64,000 bases of DNA from Pseudomonas sp. LD120 (GCF_009861525.1 NZ_WVHL01000005.1:1116001-1180000), one strand, 5' to 3'. Shown: positions 9,083-21,353, counted from the first letter of the stretch. A program made the numbers and translations. Notes: generated from the sequence alone by a model not told the origin.

Positions 9083-10211
9083 GCCAGCCATACTCGCCCT
9101 TGCTGATGGCAGCATTTTTCGTGGCGAAGCCATTGGAGCCGACGGTCAAACCGTTGGTGAGGTGGTGTTCAACACCGCAATGACCGGCTATCAGGAAATC
9201 CTTACCGATCCTTCCTACGCCCAGCAAATCGTTACCCTGACCTATCCCCACATCGGCAATACCGGCACTACCCCGGAAGACGCTGAGTCCGACCGCGTCT
9301 GGTCGGCTGGTCTAGTCATTCGTGACCTGCCGCTGGTGGCCAGCAACTGGCGCAACACCCTGTCTCTGTCTGACTACCTGAAAGCCAACAATGTAGTGGC
9401 GATCGCCGGTATCGATACTCGTCGCCTGACCCGCATTCTGCGTGAGAAGGGCGCGCAGAACGGCTGCATCATGGCCGGTGACAATATTTCCGAAGAGGCT
9501 GCCATTGCCGCCGCGCGCGGTTTTCCGGGGCTCAAAGGCATGGATCTGGCGAAGGTCGTCAGCACCAAGCAGCGCTATGAATGGCGTTCGACTGTCTGGG
9601 ACCTGAAGACCGACAGCCATGCGACCCTCGAGGCCTCCGAGCTGCCGTACCACGTGGTTGCTTACGACTTTGGGGTCAAAGTGAACATCTTGCGCATGCT
9701 GGTGGAGCGCGGTTGCCGCGTCACCGTGGTGCCCGCCCAGACTCCGGCGAGCGACGTCCTGGCGCTCAATCCGGATGGCGTGTTCCTGTCCAACGGTCCT
9801 GGTGATCCGGAGCCTTGCGATTACGCGATCAAGGCGATCAAGGAAATCCTCGAGACCGAGATTCCGGTGTTCGGCATCTGCCTGGGTCACCAACTGCTGG
9901 CCCTGGCTTCCGGTGCCAAGACCCTGAAAATGGGCCACGGCCACCACGGTGCCAACCACCCGGTCCAGGACCTGGACACCGGCGTGGTCATGATCACCAG
10001 CCAGAACCACGGGTTTGCCGTGGATGAAGCCACGCTGCCGGGCAACGTCCGGGCGATCCACAAGTCGCTGTTCGACGGTACCCTGCAGGGTATCGAGCGT
10101 ACCGACAAGAGCGCGTTCAGCTTCCAGGGCCACCCCGAAGCCAGCCCGGGCCCGAACGATGTGGCGCCGCTGTTCGACCGCTTCATCAACGAGATGGCCA
10201 AGCGACGCTAA
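9075..10211 (+). CDS. carA: Carbamoyl-phosphate synthase small subunit
   Basis: This encodes 378 residues. The N-terminal CPSase small domain has FNTAMTGYQEILTDPSY. The C-terminal class I glutamine amidotransferase has the nucleophile Cys in FGICLGHQLLAL (about residue 269) and the HPEASPGP His-Glu pair. It releases ammonia from glutamine for CarB. The start is TTG at 9075 with GGGAGGT 4 nt upstream; no ATG upstream is possible in frame. carB follows after 130 bp with no gene between. Confidence 0.97.
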   Translation: MTKPAILALADGSIFRGEAIGADGQTVGEVVFNTAMTGYQEILTDPSYAQQIVTLTYPHIGNTGTTPEDAESDRVWSAGLVIRDLPLVASNWRNTLSLSDYLKANNVVAIAGIDTRRLTRILREKGAQNGCIMAGDNISEEAAIAAARGFPGLKGMDLAKVVSTKQRYEWRSTVWDLKTDSHATLEASELPYHVVAYDFGVKVNILRMLVERGCRVTVVPAQTPASDVLALNPDGVFLSNGPGDPEPCDYAIKAIKEILETEIPVFGICLGHQLLALASGAKTLKMGHGHHGANHPVQDLDTGVVMITSQNHGFAVDEATLPGNVRAIHKSLFDGTLQGIERTDKSAFSFQGHPEASPGPNDVAPLFDRFINEMAKRR

Positions 10212-10238
10212 GCGCTCGCCTTGAAAGTGTAGCGAGCA

Positions 10239-10285
10239 GCGCCTGAGGGCGGTCCCGGCACGTCCGGTTGAATCCCCTCAGGCGC
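10239..10285 (+). promoter_or_regulatory. Inverted repeat in the carA-carB gap
   Basis: An 11-bp perfect inverted repeat GCGCCTGAGGG (10239-10249) / CCCTCAGGCGC (10275-10285) encloses a GC-rich 25-nt loop. No T run follows. It may fold in the carAB mRNA as a spacer or processing structure. Confidence 0.45.
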
Positions 10286-10341
10286 CTCAGAGAATGTTCA
10301 AGACGGCTTGCCGACTGACCTGCGGATTTGAGTGACAACCC

Positions 10342-13559
<3,218 letters not shown>

Positions 13560-13563
<4 letters not shown>

Positions 13564-14036
13564 ATAAATACCCAATGACCGTCCAGGGCGCTCGCGCCCT
13601 GGAAGAAGAGCATGCTCACCTGACCAAGGTCGTGCGTCCGAAGCTCAGTCAGGACATCGGCACGGCCCGCGAGTTGGGGGACTTGAAGGAAAACGCTGAA
13701 TACCATGCCGCTCGTGAGCAGCAGGGCATGGTTGAGGCGCGGATCCGTGATATCGAAGGCCGTCTGCAGAATTCGGTGGTGATTGACGTCACGACCATTC
13801 CTCATACCGGCAAGGTGATCTTTGGCACCACGGTTGAGATCGCCAACGTCGAAACCGACGAAAGCGTGACCTACCAGATCGTGGGTGAGGATGAGGCTGA
13901 TATCAAGCTCGGTAAAATCTCTGTCGGCTCGCCGATCGCTCGTGCCTTGATCGCCAAGGAAGAGGGTGATGTGGTCGCGGTTAAAACGCCAGGTGGCGTT
14001 ATCGAGTACGAGATTGTTGAAGTCCGTCACATCTGA
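13560..14036 (+). CDS. greA: Transcription elongation factor GreA
   Basis: This encodes 158 residues. The N-terminal coiled coil has DIGTARELGDLKENAEYHAAREQQ, including the acidic tip that enters the RNA polymerase secondary channel. The C-terminal FKBP-like domain ends VVAVKTPGGVIEYEIVEVRHI. GreA stimulates transcript cleavage in backtracked polymerase. It overlaps carB by 4 bp (ATGA), so it is translationally coupled to the carAB operon as in other pseudomonads. Confidence 0.97.
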
Positions 14037-14042
14037 AAGAAG

Positions 14043-14064
14043 GCGCCCGCTGCATGCGGGCGCC
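14043..14064 (+). terminator. GC-rich hairpin between greA and the next gene
   Basis: The perfect 9-bp stem GCGCCCGC-type (14042-14050 with 14056-14064; GGCGCCCGC/GCGGGCGCC) has loop TGCAT and ends directly at the ATG at 14065. AGAAGG lies just 5' of the stem. It could stop greA transcripts, or fold so that AGAAGG comes next to the start codon. Confidence 0.5.
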
Positions 14065-14469
14065 ATGCTTTGGCAACTGACCCAGATGTTGTGGGTCGGT
14101 GGCTTATGGCTGCTGCATTTGGGCTTGCTGCCCGCTCTGGGGCTCGTTGGTCTCGCTCCCTTACTGATCGAAGAAATTTCGACGCTGCTGAGTGCATTGC
14201 TGGTTGGTTTTTCGGCGGTGTGCCTGATCCTGCAGATCTTGGTGCTGATTCAGTCTGAAGGGCTGAGAAGTCTATGGCGGGATATTCGGGGGCAACTGCT
14301 GTTGATGGCGATCTATGCGTGCGGCATGTATTTCGCGGTGCGCATTTTTTTGCCGGAGGCTCAGCGCTGGCAGTTGTTCAGCTATCTGATTCTAGGCTTT
14401 TCCGGTCTGGTATTGGTCTTGCAGCCGGTGCCCGGATGGGGTGTCAGGGTGCGTCAGGCACACCCTTAG
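14065..14469 (+). CDS. Small four-helix membrane protein (DUF4149/TMEM205-like)
   Basis: This encodes 134 residues with about four transmembrane segments: WVGGLWLLHLGLLPALGLVG (10-30), LLSALLVGFSAVCLILQIL (40-60), LLLMAIYACGMYFAVRIF (78-97) and LFSYLILGFSGLVLVLQPV (104-125). The family name is from memory of the position between greA and yhbY in Pseudomonas, and the function is unknown. The ATG at 14065 starts directly after a GC-rich hairpin. It is convergent with yhbY; the stops are 12 bp apart. Confidence 0.7.
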   Translation: MLWQLTQMLWVGGLWLLHLGLLPALGLVGLAPLLIEEISTLLSALLVGFSAVCLILQILVLIQSEGLRSLWRDIRGQLLLMAIYACGMYFAVRIFLPEAQRWQLFSYLILGFSGLVLVLQPVPGWGVRVRQAHP

Positions 14470-14481
14470 CCCGGGTCGACG

Positions 14482-14790
14482 TCAGTGGAAACGATGGACG
14501 TTCGACAATTGCTTGTTTACCTTGGCGTTCTTGCGGTAAATCAGCGCCATCTTGCCGATGACCTGCACCAGATCTGCCTTGCCGACCTTGCACAGTTCGG
14601 CAATGGTTTCCAGACGCGATTCGCGCTCAGGGATGTTGAGCTTGATCTTGATCAGCTCATGATCGCTCAAGGCGCGTTCAAGTTCGGCTAATACACCTTC
14701 GGTCAAACCGTTGTCAGCCACAGTCAATACTGGTTTCAGATGGTGGCCAATGGATTTGTACTGTTTCTTCTGCTCTTGAGTGAGCGGCAT
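14482..14790 (-). CDS. yhbY: Ribosome assembly RNA-binding protein YhbY (CRM domain)
   Basis: This encodes 102 residues. It is a single CRM domain with KSIGHHLKPVLTVADNGLTEGVLAELERAL and the GxxG-like loop in LCKVGKADLVQVIGKMALIYRKN. YhbY binds pre-50S ribosomal particles in E. coli. It is divergent from rlmE, which modifies 23S rRNA, with 105 bp between them; both genes thus serve large-subunit maturation. Confidence 0.93.
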   Translation of the reverse strand: MPLTQEQKKQYKSIGHHLKPVLTVADNGLTEGVLAELERALSDHELIKIKLNIPERESRLETIAELCKVGKADLVQVIGKMALIYRKNAKVNKQLSNVHRFH

Positions 14791-14895
14791 AATCTGACCC
14801 CTGCGTCTGATCTTGTAAAAAGCGGCGGCCAGTTTACCCGAGCGAGTCCGGGGCCGCCCAGTTAATCACGACCGGTTTTATTTTTGAGGTGGCCC

Positions 14896-15525
14896 GTGGC
14901 CCGTTCCAAGACAAGCCATAACTGGCTGAAAGAGCACTTCAACGACCCCTTCGTCAAAATGGCGCAAAAAGATGGGTACCGTTCTCGTGCCAGCTACAAA
15001 CTGCTGGAGATCCAGGAAAAGGACCGCCTTATCCGCCCTGGAATGAGTGTGATCGATCTCGGTGCTGCTCCGGGTGGTTGGTCGCAGGTGACCAGTCGTC
15101 TGATTGGTGGTCAGGGGCGACTGATTGCGTCCGATATTCTGGAGATGGACAGCATTCCCGACGTGACCTTTATTCAAGGGGACTTCACCGAGGATGCGGT
15201 GTTAGCGCAGATTCTCGACGCGGTCGGAAATTCTGAGGTTGACCTTGTGATTTCCGATATGGCCCCCAATATGAGTGGGTTAGCGGCCGTCGATATGCCT
15301 CGCGCAATGTTCTTGTGCGAGTTGGCGCTGGATCTTGCGGGGCGTGTGTTGCGTCCTGGTGGTGATTTTCTGATCAAGATTTTCCAAGGGGAAGGTTTTG
15401 ATGAGTACCACAAGAGTGTTCGGCAGATGTTCGAGAAAGTGCAGATGCGTAAGCCGTCATCTTCCCGTGACCGTTCCCGCGAGCAATATTTGCTGGGGCG
15501 CGGCTTCCGTGGTCGCAGTGAGTAA
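14896..15525 (+). CDS. rlmE: 23S rRNA 2'-O-ribose U2552 methyltransferase RlmE
   Basis: This encodes 209 residues, the same length as the E. coli enzyme (FtsJ/RrmJ). The SAM motif is VIDLGAAPGGWSQ (52-64). The catalytic tetrad is K35, D121 (ISDMAP), K161 (LIKIF) and E196. It methylates U2552 in the 50S A-loop, a late assembly step. The start is GTG at 14896 behind GAGGTGG; an in-frame TTG four codons earlier is less likely. ftsH follows, the usual heat-shock pair. Confidence 0.96.
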   Translation: MARSKTSHNWLKEHFNDPFVKMAQKDGYRSRASYKLLEIQEKDRLIRPGMSVIDLGAAPGGWSQVTSRLIGGQGRLIASDILEMDSIPDVTFIQGDFTEDAVLAQILDAVGNSEVDLVISDMAPNMSGLAAVDMPRAMFLCELALDLAGRVLRPGGDFLIKIFQGEGFDEYHKSVRQMFEKVQMRKPSSSRDRSREQYLLGRGFRGRSE

Positions 15526-15717
15526 GTAGGATTTTTGACCGGGGTGATAGGGATTTCGTATTTCGCCCCGTCGGATTAAGCGCATATTGTGTAGTCTAAG
15601 TTTCACATAGGGTTACAGACAGCGCCTGCCAGAGCTGTAGGTAATGTAGTAAGTTAGGCCGGTGAATATCATGCGAAGCGCGCGCCAGCAGCGGAGCTTG
15701 CTTCAGAGGGTAGTTAA

Positions 15718-17631
15718 TTGAACGACATGGCAAAGAATTTGATCCTTTGGTTGATCATCGCGGCTGTCCTGGTGACGGTGATGAACAACTTCTCCAGCCC
15801 TAACGAGCCGCAGACCCTCAACTATTCCGACTTCATCCAGCAAGTTAAGGATGGCAAGGTTGAGCGCGTGGCCGTTGACGGCTACGTGATTACCGGCAAG
15901 CGCAATGATGGTGATAGCTTCAAGACTATCCGTCCCGCGATCCAGGATAACGGTCTGATCGGCGACCTGGTGGATAACCATGTTGTGGTCGAAGGCAAGC
16001 AGCCAGAGCAACAGAGCATTTGGACTCAGTTGTTGGTCGCCAGCTTTCCAATCTTGGTAATTATCGCTGTCTTCATGTTCTTCATGCGGCAGATGCAAGG
16101 CGGTGCCGGCGGTAAGGGCGGGCCGATGAGTTTTGGCAAGAGTAAGGCGCGCCTACTGTCAGAAGATCAAGTGAAAACCACGCTGGCTGACGTTGCAGGT
16201 TGCGACGAGGCCAAGGAAGAAGTGGGTGAGCTGGTTGAGTTCCTGCGCGACCCGGGTAAGTTTCAGCGCCTGGGCGGTCGTATTCCTCGCGGTGTGCTGA
16301 TGGTGGGGCCGCCGGGTACTGGTAAGACTCTGCTGGCCAAGGCCATTGCGGGTGAAGCCAAGGTGCCATTCTTCACCATTTCCGGTTCCGACTTCGTCGA
16401 AATGTTCGTGGGTGTTGGCGCCAGCCGTGTTCGTGACATGTTTGAACAGGCCAAGAAGCACGCTCCTTGCATCATTTTCATCGATGAAATCGATGCTGTC
16501 GGTCGTCACCGTGGTGCTGGAATGGGTGGCGGTCATGATGAACGCGAGCAGACTCTCAACCAGTTGCTGGTTGAGATGGACGGCTTTGAAATGAACGACG
16601 GCATTATTGTTATTGCTGCTACCAACCGTCCTGACGTGCTCGACCCTGCGCTGCTGCGCCCTGGTCGTTTCGACCGTCAGGTTGTGGTTGGCTTGCCGGA
16701 TATTCGCGGTCGTGAACAGATTCTCAAAGTGCACATGCGCAAAGTGCCAATGGGCGAAGACGTGGTGCCGGCGGTGATCGCTCGCGGTACTCCGGGGTTC
16801 TCCGGTGCGGATTTGGCTAACCTGGTGAACGAAGCCTCGTTGTTTGCCGCGCGTACCGGCAAGCGCATTGTCGAGATGAAGGAATTTGAGCTGGCCAAAG
16901 ACAAGATCATGATGGGCGCCGAGCGCAAATCCATGGTCATGTCCGAGAAAGAAAAGCAGAACACGGCGTACCACGAGGCTGGTCACGCCATTGTGGGGCG
17001 TGTCGTGCCTGAGCACGATCCGGTTTACAAGGTGTCGATCATTCCTCGCGGTCGGGCATTGGGGGTCACGATGTTCCTACCGGAAGAGGATCGTTACAGC
17101 TTGTCCAAGCGGGCCTTGATTAGCCAGATCTGTTCGCTTTATGGCGGTCGTATCGCCGAAGAGATGACTCTGGGCTTTGATGGTGTGACCACAGGTGCTT
17201 CTAACGACATCATGCGTGCCAGTCAGATCGCTCGGAACATGGTGACCAAGTGGGGGTTGTCCGAAAAGCTTGGTCCGCTGATGTACGCGGAAGAAGAGGG
17301 CGAAGTGTTCCTGGGTCGCAGCGCTGGCAGTCAGCACGCTAGCTTGTCCGCTGAAACGGCGAAGCTGATCGACTCCGAGGTGCGCAGCATCATCGATCAG
17401 TGCTATGGCACCGCTAAACAGATCCTGACGGACAACCGCGACAAGCTGGATGCCATGGCGGACGCTTTAATGAAGTACGAAACCATTGATGCTGATCAGA
17501 TCGACGACATCATGGCGGGCCGCACTCCACGTGAGCCTCGTGATTGGGAGGGTGGTTCGGGTACTCCTCCACCAGTCGTGCAGAACGAGCGTCCGGAAAC
17601 ACCCATTGGCGGCCCTGCTGCCGACCACTAA
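15718..17631 (+). CDS. ftsH: ATP-dependent zinc metalloprotease FtsH
   Basis: This encodes 637 residues. Two N-terminal membrane helices (about 8-25 and 104-124) flank a periplasmic loop. The AAA domain has Walker A GPPGTGKT and Walker B IIFIDEIDA, and the peptidase zinc motif is HEAGH. FtsH degrades membrane proteins and regulators such as RpoH and LpxC in E. coli. The TTG at 15718 is chosen because AGAGGG lies 7 nt upstream; the ATG at 15727 (MAKNLILW) is the E. coli-like alternative. folP follows after 8 bp. Confidence 0.97.
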   Translation: MNDMAKNLILWLIIAAVLVTVMNNFSSPNEPQTLNYSDFIQQVKDGKVERVAVDGYVITGKRNDGDSFKTIRPAIQDNGLIGDLVDNHVVVEGKQPEQQSIWTQLLVASFPILVIIAVFMFFMRQMQGGAGGKGGPMSFGKSKARLLSEDQVKTTLADVAGCDEAKEEVGELVEFLRDPGKFQRLGGRIPRGVLMVGPPGTGKTLLAKAIAGEAKVPFFTISGSDFVEMFVGVGASRVRDMFEQAKKHAPCIIFIDEIDAVGRHRGAGMGGGHDEREQTLNQLLVEMDGFEMNDGIIVIAATNRPDVLDPALLRPGRFDRQVVVGLPDIRGREQILKVHMRKVPMGEDVVPAVIARGTPGFSGADLANLVNEASLFAARTGKRIVEMKEFELAKDKIMMGAERKSMVMSEKEKQNTAYHEAGHAIVGRVVPEHDPVYKVSIIPRGRALGVTMFLPEEDRYSLSKRALISQICSLYGGRIAEEMTLGFDGVTTGASNDIMRASQIARNMVTKWGLSEKLGPLMYAEEEGEVFLGRSAGSQHASLSAETAKLIDSEVRSIIDQCYGTAKQILTDNRDKLDAMADALMKYETIDADQIDDIMAGRTPREPRDWEGGSGTPPPVVQNERPETPIGGPAADH

Positions 17632-17639
17632 GGTTTTAG

Positions 17640-18491
17640 ATGACTTCTGTCCCTTCCTCTACCCGGTTGCCTTGCGGCAACCGGGTTCTTGATTTGGCCC
17701 GTGCGCATGTCATGGGTATTTTGAACGTAACCCCTGACTCCTTTTCTGATGGTGGCCGCTTCAGTCAGCTTGATGTCGCCTTGCGGCATGCAGAGGCTAT
17801 GGTCTTGGCGGGGGCTACGCTGATCGATATCGGTGGCGAGTCAACTCGTCCGGGGGCTCGCGCAGTATCGCCGGTGGAAGAGTTGGAGCGCGTGGCCCCT
17901 GTCGTCGAGCGAATTCATCGCGAATTGGATGTGATCATTTCGGTTGATACCTCCACGCCAGCAGTGATGCGTGAAACCGCTCGCCTTGGCGCAGGGTTGA
18001 TCAACGACGTGCGTTCGCTGCGCCGTGATGGGGCGCTGGACGCTGCGGCGGCTACTGGTTTGCCGGTGTGCCTGATGCATATGCTCGGCGAGCCGGGTGA
18101 CATGCAAGACAACCCGCACTACCAGAATGTTACCCAGGAAGTTGCTGGCTTTTTAGCTGAGCGCATGGCTGCGTGTGCGGCGGTGGGGATCGGTGCTGAG
18201 CGGATTGTTCTGGATCCCGGGTTTGGCTTTGCCAAGACCCTGCAACATAACCTGAGCCTGTTCAGGCATATGGAGGTCTTGCATGGCCTGGGGCGACCTT
18301 TATTGGTTGGTGTCTCGCGCAAAAGCATGATTGGTCAGGTATTGAATAGGCCGGTCGCTGAGCGATTGCATGGCAGTCTGGCACTCGCGGCCCTGGCGGT
18401 GACCAAGGGGGCGAAAATTATCCGTGTCCATGATGTCGCCGAGACAGTGGATGTGGTGCGAATGATTGCGGCAGTGGAATCCGCTGAATAA
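17640..18491 (+). CDS. folP: Dihydropteroate synthase FolP
   Basis: This encodes 283 residues. Family motifs are MGILNVTPDSFSDGG (about 24-38), DIGGESTRPGA (about 62-72), ISVDTSTPAVM, LINDVRSL, and VGVSRKSMIG near 225. It condenses p-aminobenzoate with dihydropterin pyrophosphate and is the sulfonamide target. It lies in the classic ftsH-folP-glmM order with 8 bp and 16 bp spacing, suggesting one transcript. Confidence 0.97.
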   Translation: MTSVPSSTRLPCGNRVLDLARAHVMGILNVTPDSFSDGGRFSQLDVALRHAEAMVLAGATLIDIGGESTRPGARAVSPVEELERVAPVVERIHRELDVIISVDTSTPAVMRETARLGAGLINDVRSLRRDGALDAAAATGLPVCLMHMLGEPGDMQDNPHYQNVTQEVAGFLAERMAACAAVGIGAERIVLDPGFGFAKTLQHNLSLFRHMEVLHGLGRPLLVGVSRKSMIGQVLNRPVAERLHGSLALAALAVTKGAKIIRVHDVAETVDVVRMIAAVESAE

Positions 18492-18507
18492 GAATGATGG
18501 AGTACTT

Positions 18508-19845
18508 ATGACTAAGAAATACTTTGGCACCGACGGTATCCGTGGTCGTGTGGGCGAATTCCCGATTACTCCTGACTTCATGCTCAAGCTGGGTTGGGCT
18601 GCAGGCATGGCTTTTCGTAGCATGGGCGCTTGCCGCGTGTTGGTGGGCAAGGACACGCGCATCTCCGGATACATGTTTGAGTCGGCTCTGGAGGCGGGGC
18701 TGTCTGCTGCAGGCGCGGATGTCCTGCTGCTGGGGCCGATGCCGACTCCGGCGATTGCCTATCTGACGCGAACCTTTCATGCCGAGGCTGGGATTGTCAT
18801 CAGTGCCTCGCACAATCCCCATGATGATAACGGCATCAAGTTCTTTTCGGGGCAGGGCACCAAGTTGCCCGACGATGTTGAGTTGATGATCGAAGAGTTG
18901 CTGGATGCGCCGATGACCGTGGTGGAGTCGAGCAAGCTCGGTAAGGTGTCACGGATCAACGATGCATCAGGACGCTATATCGAGTTCTGTAAGAGTAGTG
19001 TGCCATCCAGCACCAGTTTTGCTGGCTTGAAAATTGTTCTCGACTGCGCTCACGGCGCGACCTATAAGGTGGCGCCGAGTGTGTTTCGAGAATTGGGCGC
19101 GCAAGTCACTGTATTGTCTGCGCAGCCCAACGGGTTGAACATTAATGACAACTGCGGTTCGACCCATATGGAGCAGTTGCAGGCTGCTGTTCTGGCCGAG
19201 CATGCAGACTTGGGTATCGCCTTTGATGGCGATGGTGACCGAGTATTGATGGTCGATCAGACTGGCGCAGTTGTTGATGGTGACGAGCTGCTGTTCATTA
19301 TCGCGCGGGACCTGCATGAGCGCGGTAAGCTCCAGGGCGGCGTAGTCGGCACGCTAATGAGCAACTTGGGACTGGAGTTGGCGCTTGCTGATCTGGGTAT
19401 TCCATTTGTCAGGGCAAATGTCGGCGACCGTTATGTAATTGCCGAGTTGATGGAGCGTAACTGGTTGGTGGGAGGGGAGAACTCCGGCCACATCGTGTGC
19501 TTCCGTCATGCCACTACAGGTGATGCAATCATTGCTGCGCTCCAGGTGTTGATGGCGCTTAAGAGTCGGGATGAAAGCCTGGCTCAATCTCGCCAGGGGT
19601 TGCGCAAGTGTCCCCAGGTGTTGATCAATGTGCGTTTTGGCGGGGGTGATAGCCCGGTTGAGCACCCAGCGGTTAAAGAGGCCTGTGAGCGTGTTACTGG
19701 CGCTATGGCAGGTCGTGGCCGGGTCTTGTTGCGTAAGTCCGGGACTGAGCCTTTGGTGCGAGTGATGGTCGAAGGTGCCGACGAGACCCAGGTTCGTGCC
19801 TATGCTGATGAGTTGGCAAAACTGGTTGCTGAAGTTTCTGCCTGA
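18508..19845 (+). CDS. glmM: Phosphoglucosamine mutase GlmM
   Basis: This encodes 445 residues. The active-site Ser is S101 in ISASHNPHDDNG, the Mg2+ loop is DGDGDRV (about 241-247), and the C-terminal phosphate-binding loop is RKSGTEPLVRVMVEG. It converts glucosamine-6-P to glucosamine-1-P for UDP-GlcNAc, and so for peptidoglycan and LPS. The ATG at 18508 gives MTKKYFGTDGIRG; the 14-codon upstream extension lies in the folP end. Confidence 0.97.
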   Translation: MTKKYFGTDGIRGRVGEFPITPDFMLKLGWAAGMAFRSMGACRVLVGKDTRISGYMFESALEAGLSAAGADVLLLGPMPTPAIAYLTRTFHAEAGIVISASHNPHDDNGIKFFSGQGTKLPDDVELMIEELLDAPMTVVESSKLGKVSRINDASGRYIEFCKSSVPSSTSFAGLKIVLDCAHGATYKVAPSVFRELGAQVTVLSAQPNGLNINDNCGSTHMEQLQAAVLAEHADLGIAFDGDGDRVLMVDQTGAVVDGDELLFIIARDLHERGKLQGGVVGTLMSNLGLELALADLGIPFVRANVGDRYVIAELMERNWLVGGENSGHIVCFRHATTGDAIIAALQVLMALKSRDESLAQSRQGLRKCPQVLINVRFGGGDSPVEHPAVKEACERVTGAMAGRGRVLLRKSGTEPLVRVMVEGADETQVRAYADELAKLVAEVSA

Positions 19846-19911
19846 TTTCGGCTTGCCAGTGTTGTTTTGGTTGGGTAACATCTGCGCCCACTTTGACCGA
19901 CGAGGTACAGC

Positions 19912-20667
19912 ATGCGTCGCCCTATGGTAGCTGGTAACTGGAAGATGCACGGTACCCGCGCCAGCGTCGCTGAGCTGATCAATGGCCTTCGTCATTTGGC
20001 CTTGCCAAGCGGTGTTGATGTCGCGGTATTCCCCCCTTGCTTGTATATCAATCAAGTGGTTGACGGTCTGAAAGGTAAGTCGATTCAGGTTGGCGCGCAG
20101 AACTCGGCGGTGGAGCCGATGCAGGGCGCGTTGACGGGTGAAGTCGCCCCGAGTCAGTTGGTGGACGTAGGTTGTTCCCTGGTGCTGGTTGGGCACTCCG
20201 AGCGCCGCCTTATCATGGGTGAGCGTGACGCGACTCTCAATCGCAAGTTCGCAGCAGCGCAGGCCTGTGGCTTAAAGCCGGTTCTGTGTGTGGGGGAGAC
20301 CCTTGAGCAGCGCGAGGCGGGGAAGACTCTTGAGGTTGTCGGGCGTCAGCTGGGCAGTATCATCGAAGAGTTGGGTGTTGGCGCATTCGCCAATGCTGTT
20401 ATCGCTTATGAGCCAGTCTGGGCCATTGGTACTGGACTGACTGCGACGCCGCAGCAGGCGCAGGATGTGCATGCAGCCATTCGCGCTCAGTTAGCGGCAG
20501 AAAATTCTGAAGTGGCACGAGGTGTGCGGCTTCTATACGGCGGCAGCGTGAAGGCGGCCAATGCGGTCGAACTGTTCGGCATGCCGGATATCGATGGGGG
20601 GCTCATTGGTGGAGCTTCCCTGAATGCAGATGAGTTCGGTGCGATTTGTCGCGCCGCGGGAAACTGA
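19912..20667 (+). CDS. tpiA: Triose-phosphate isomerase TpiA
   Basis: This encodes 251 residues. The catalytic residues are K11 (GNWKMHG), H95 (GHSERR) and E167 (YEPVWAIGTG), and the phosphate loop is YGGSVKAAN. It interconverts dihydroxyacetone phosphate and glyceraldehyde-3-phosphate. GAGGTAC precedes the ATG at 19912. It is followed within 4 bp by secG, as in P. aeruginosa. Confidence 0.98.
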   Translation: MRRPMVAGNWKMHGTRASVAELINGLRHLALPSGVDVAVFPPCLYINQVVDGLKGKSIQVGAQNSAVEPMQGALTGEVAPSQLVDVGCSLVLVGHSERRLIMGERDATLNRKFAAAQACGLKPVLCVGETLEQREAGKTLEVVGRQLGSIIEELGVGAFANAVIAYEPVWAIGTGLTATPQQAQDVHAAIRAQLAAENSEVARGVRLLYGGSVKAANAVELFGMPDIDGGLIGGASLNADEFGAICRAAGN

Positions 20668-20671
20668 AAAA

Positions 20672-21055
20672 ATGCTGGAAACAGTCGTAGTCGTTTTTCA
20701 TCTGCTGGGTGCCCTGGGCGTAGTTGCTCTGGTTTTGCTGCAGCAGGGTAAGGGTGCCGATGCTGGCGCGTCTTTCGGTGCAGGTGCTTCAAATACTGTG
20801 TTCGGAAGCCAAGGTTCCTCTACCTTTCTTAGTAAGTTTACTGCTATACTTGCCGCCGGTTTCTTCATAACCAGCTTGGGGTTAGGTTACTTTGCTAAAG
20901 AGAAAGCTCATCAGCTGACTCAAGTAGGTTTGCCAGATCCAGCGGTGCTTGAAGTTCCAAAGCAACAACCGGCTTCTGATGATGTCCCGGTGCTCCAAGA
21001 GCAAAAGTCGGCAACTAATGCGACTGACGTACCTCCAGCTCCAGAGCAAAAGTAA
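20672..21055 (+). CDS. secG: Preprotein translocase subunit SecG
   Basis: This encodes 127 residues. Two membrane helices (about 2-21 and 51-72) flank a Gly/Ser-rich cytoplasmic loop with QQGKGADAGASFGAGASNTVFGSQGSSTFL, the SecG signature. The C-terminal tail is long and Pro/Gln-rich. SecG assists SecYE/SecA translocation. The ATG at 20672 is 4 bp after the tpiA stop; the frame also extends upstream into tpiA without similarity. tRNA-Leu starts 29 bp downstream and may share the transcript. Confidence 0.95.
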   Translation: MLETVVVVFHLLGALGVVALVLLQQGKGADAGASFGAGASNTVFGSQGSSTFLSKFTAILAAGFFITSLGLGYFAKEKAHQLTQVGLPDPAVLEVPKQQPASDDVPVLQEQKSATNATDVPPAPEQK

Positions 21056-21084
21056 GAAGGGTTTTGCGCAGTAACGTAGTCTAT

Positions 21085-21170
21085 GCCGAGGTGGTGGAAT
21101 TGGTAGACACGCAACCTTGAGGTGGTTGTGCCCATAGGGTGTAGGGGTTCGAGTCCCCTTCTCGGTACCA
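21085..21170 (+). tRNA. tRNA-Leu(GAG)
   Basis: This is an 86-nt gene with encoded CCA. The acceptor is GCCGAGG with TCTCGGT, and the anticodon loop TTGAGGT gives anticodon GAG. There is a long class II variable arm (TGCCCATAGGGTGT) and a T arm GGGGTTCGAGTCCCC. It closely resembles E. coli tRNA-Leu(GAG). It follows secG, as in P. aeruginosa. Confidence 0.97.
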
Positions 21171-21181
21171 ATTATCAGGAG

Positions 21182-21204
21182 AGCCCGCCGTCGCGGGCTT
21201 TCTT
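21182..21204 (+). terminator. Terminator after tRNA-Leu
   Basis: A 7-bp GC-rich stem AGCCCGC/GCGGGCT with loop CGTC is followed by TTCTT. It lies 11 bp after the tRNA 3' end. Confidence 0.8.
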
Positions 21205-21221
21205 GTAGGTGGAAGGTTACA

Positions 21222-21250
21222 TTGACCCAAAAAGGGATCAGTCGTATACT
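21222..21250 (+). promoter_or_regulatory. Promoter of tRNA-fMet and the rimP-nusA operon
   Basis: TTGACC (21222-21227) and TATACT (21245-21250) are spaced by exactly 17 bp, a near-consensus sigma-70 promoter. A GC-rich discriminator TCCGCCCCAG follows, a feature often seen at stable-RNA promoters. tRNA-fMet starts at 21267. Confidence 0.8.
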
Positions 21251-21266
21251 TCCGCCCCAGCTTTGT

Positions 21267-21343
<77 letters not shown>

Positions 21344-21353
21344 GTTTTAGCGG

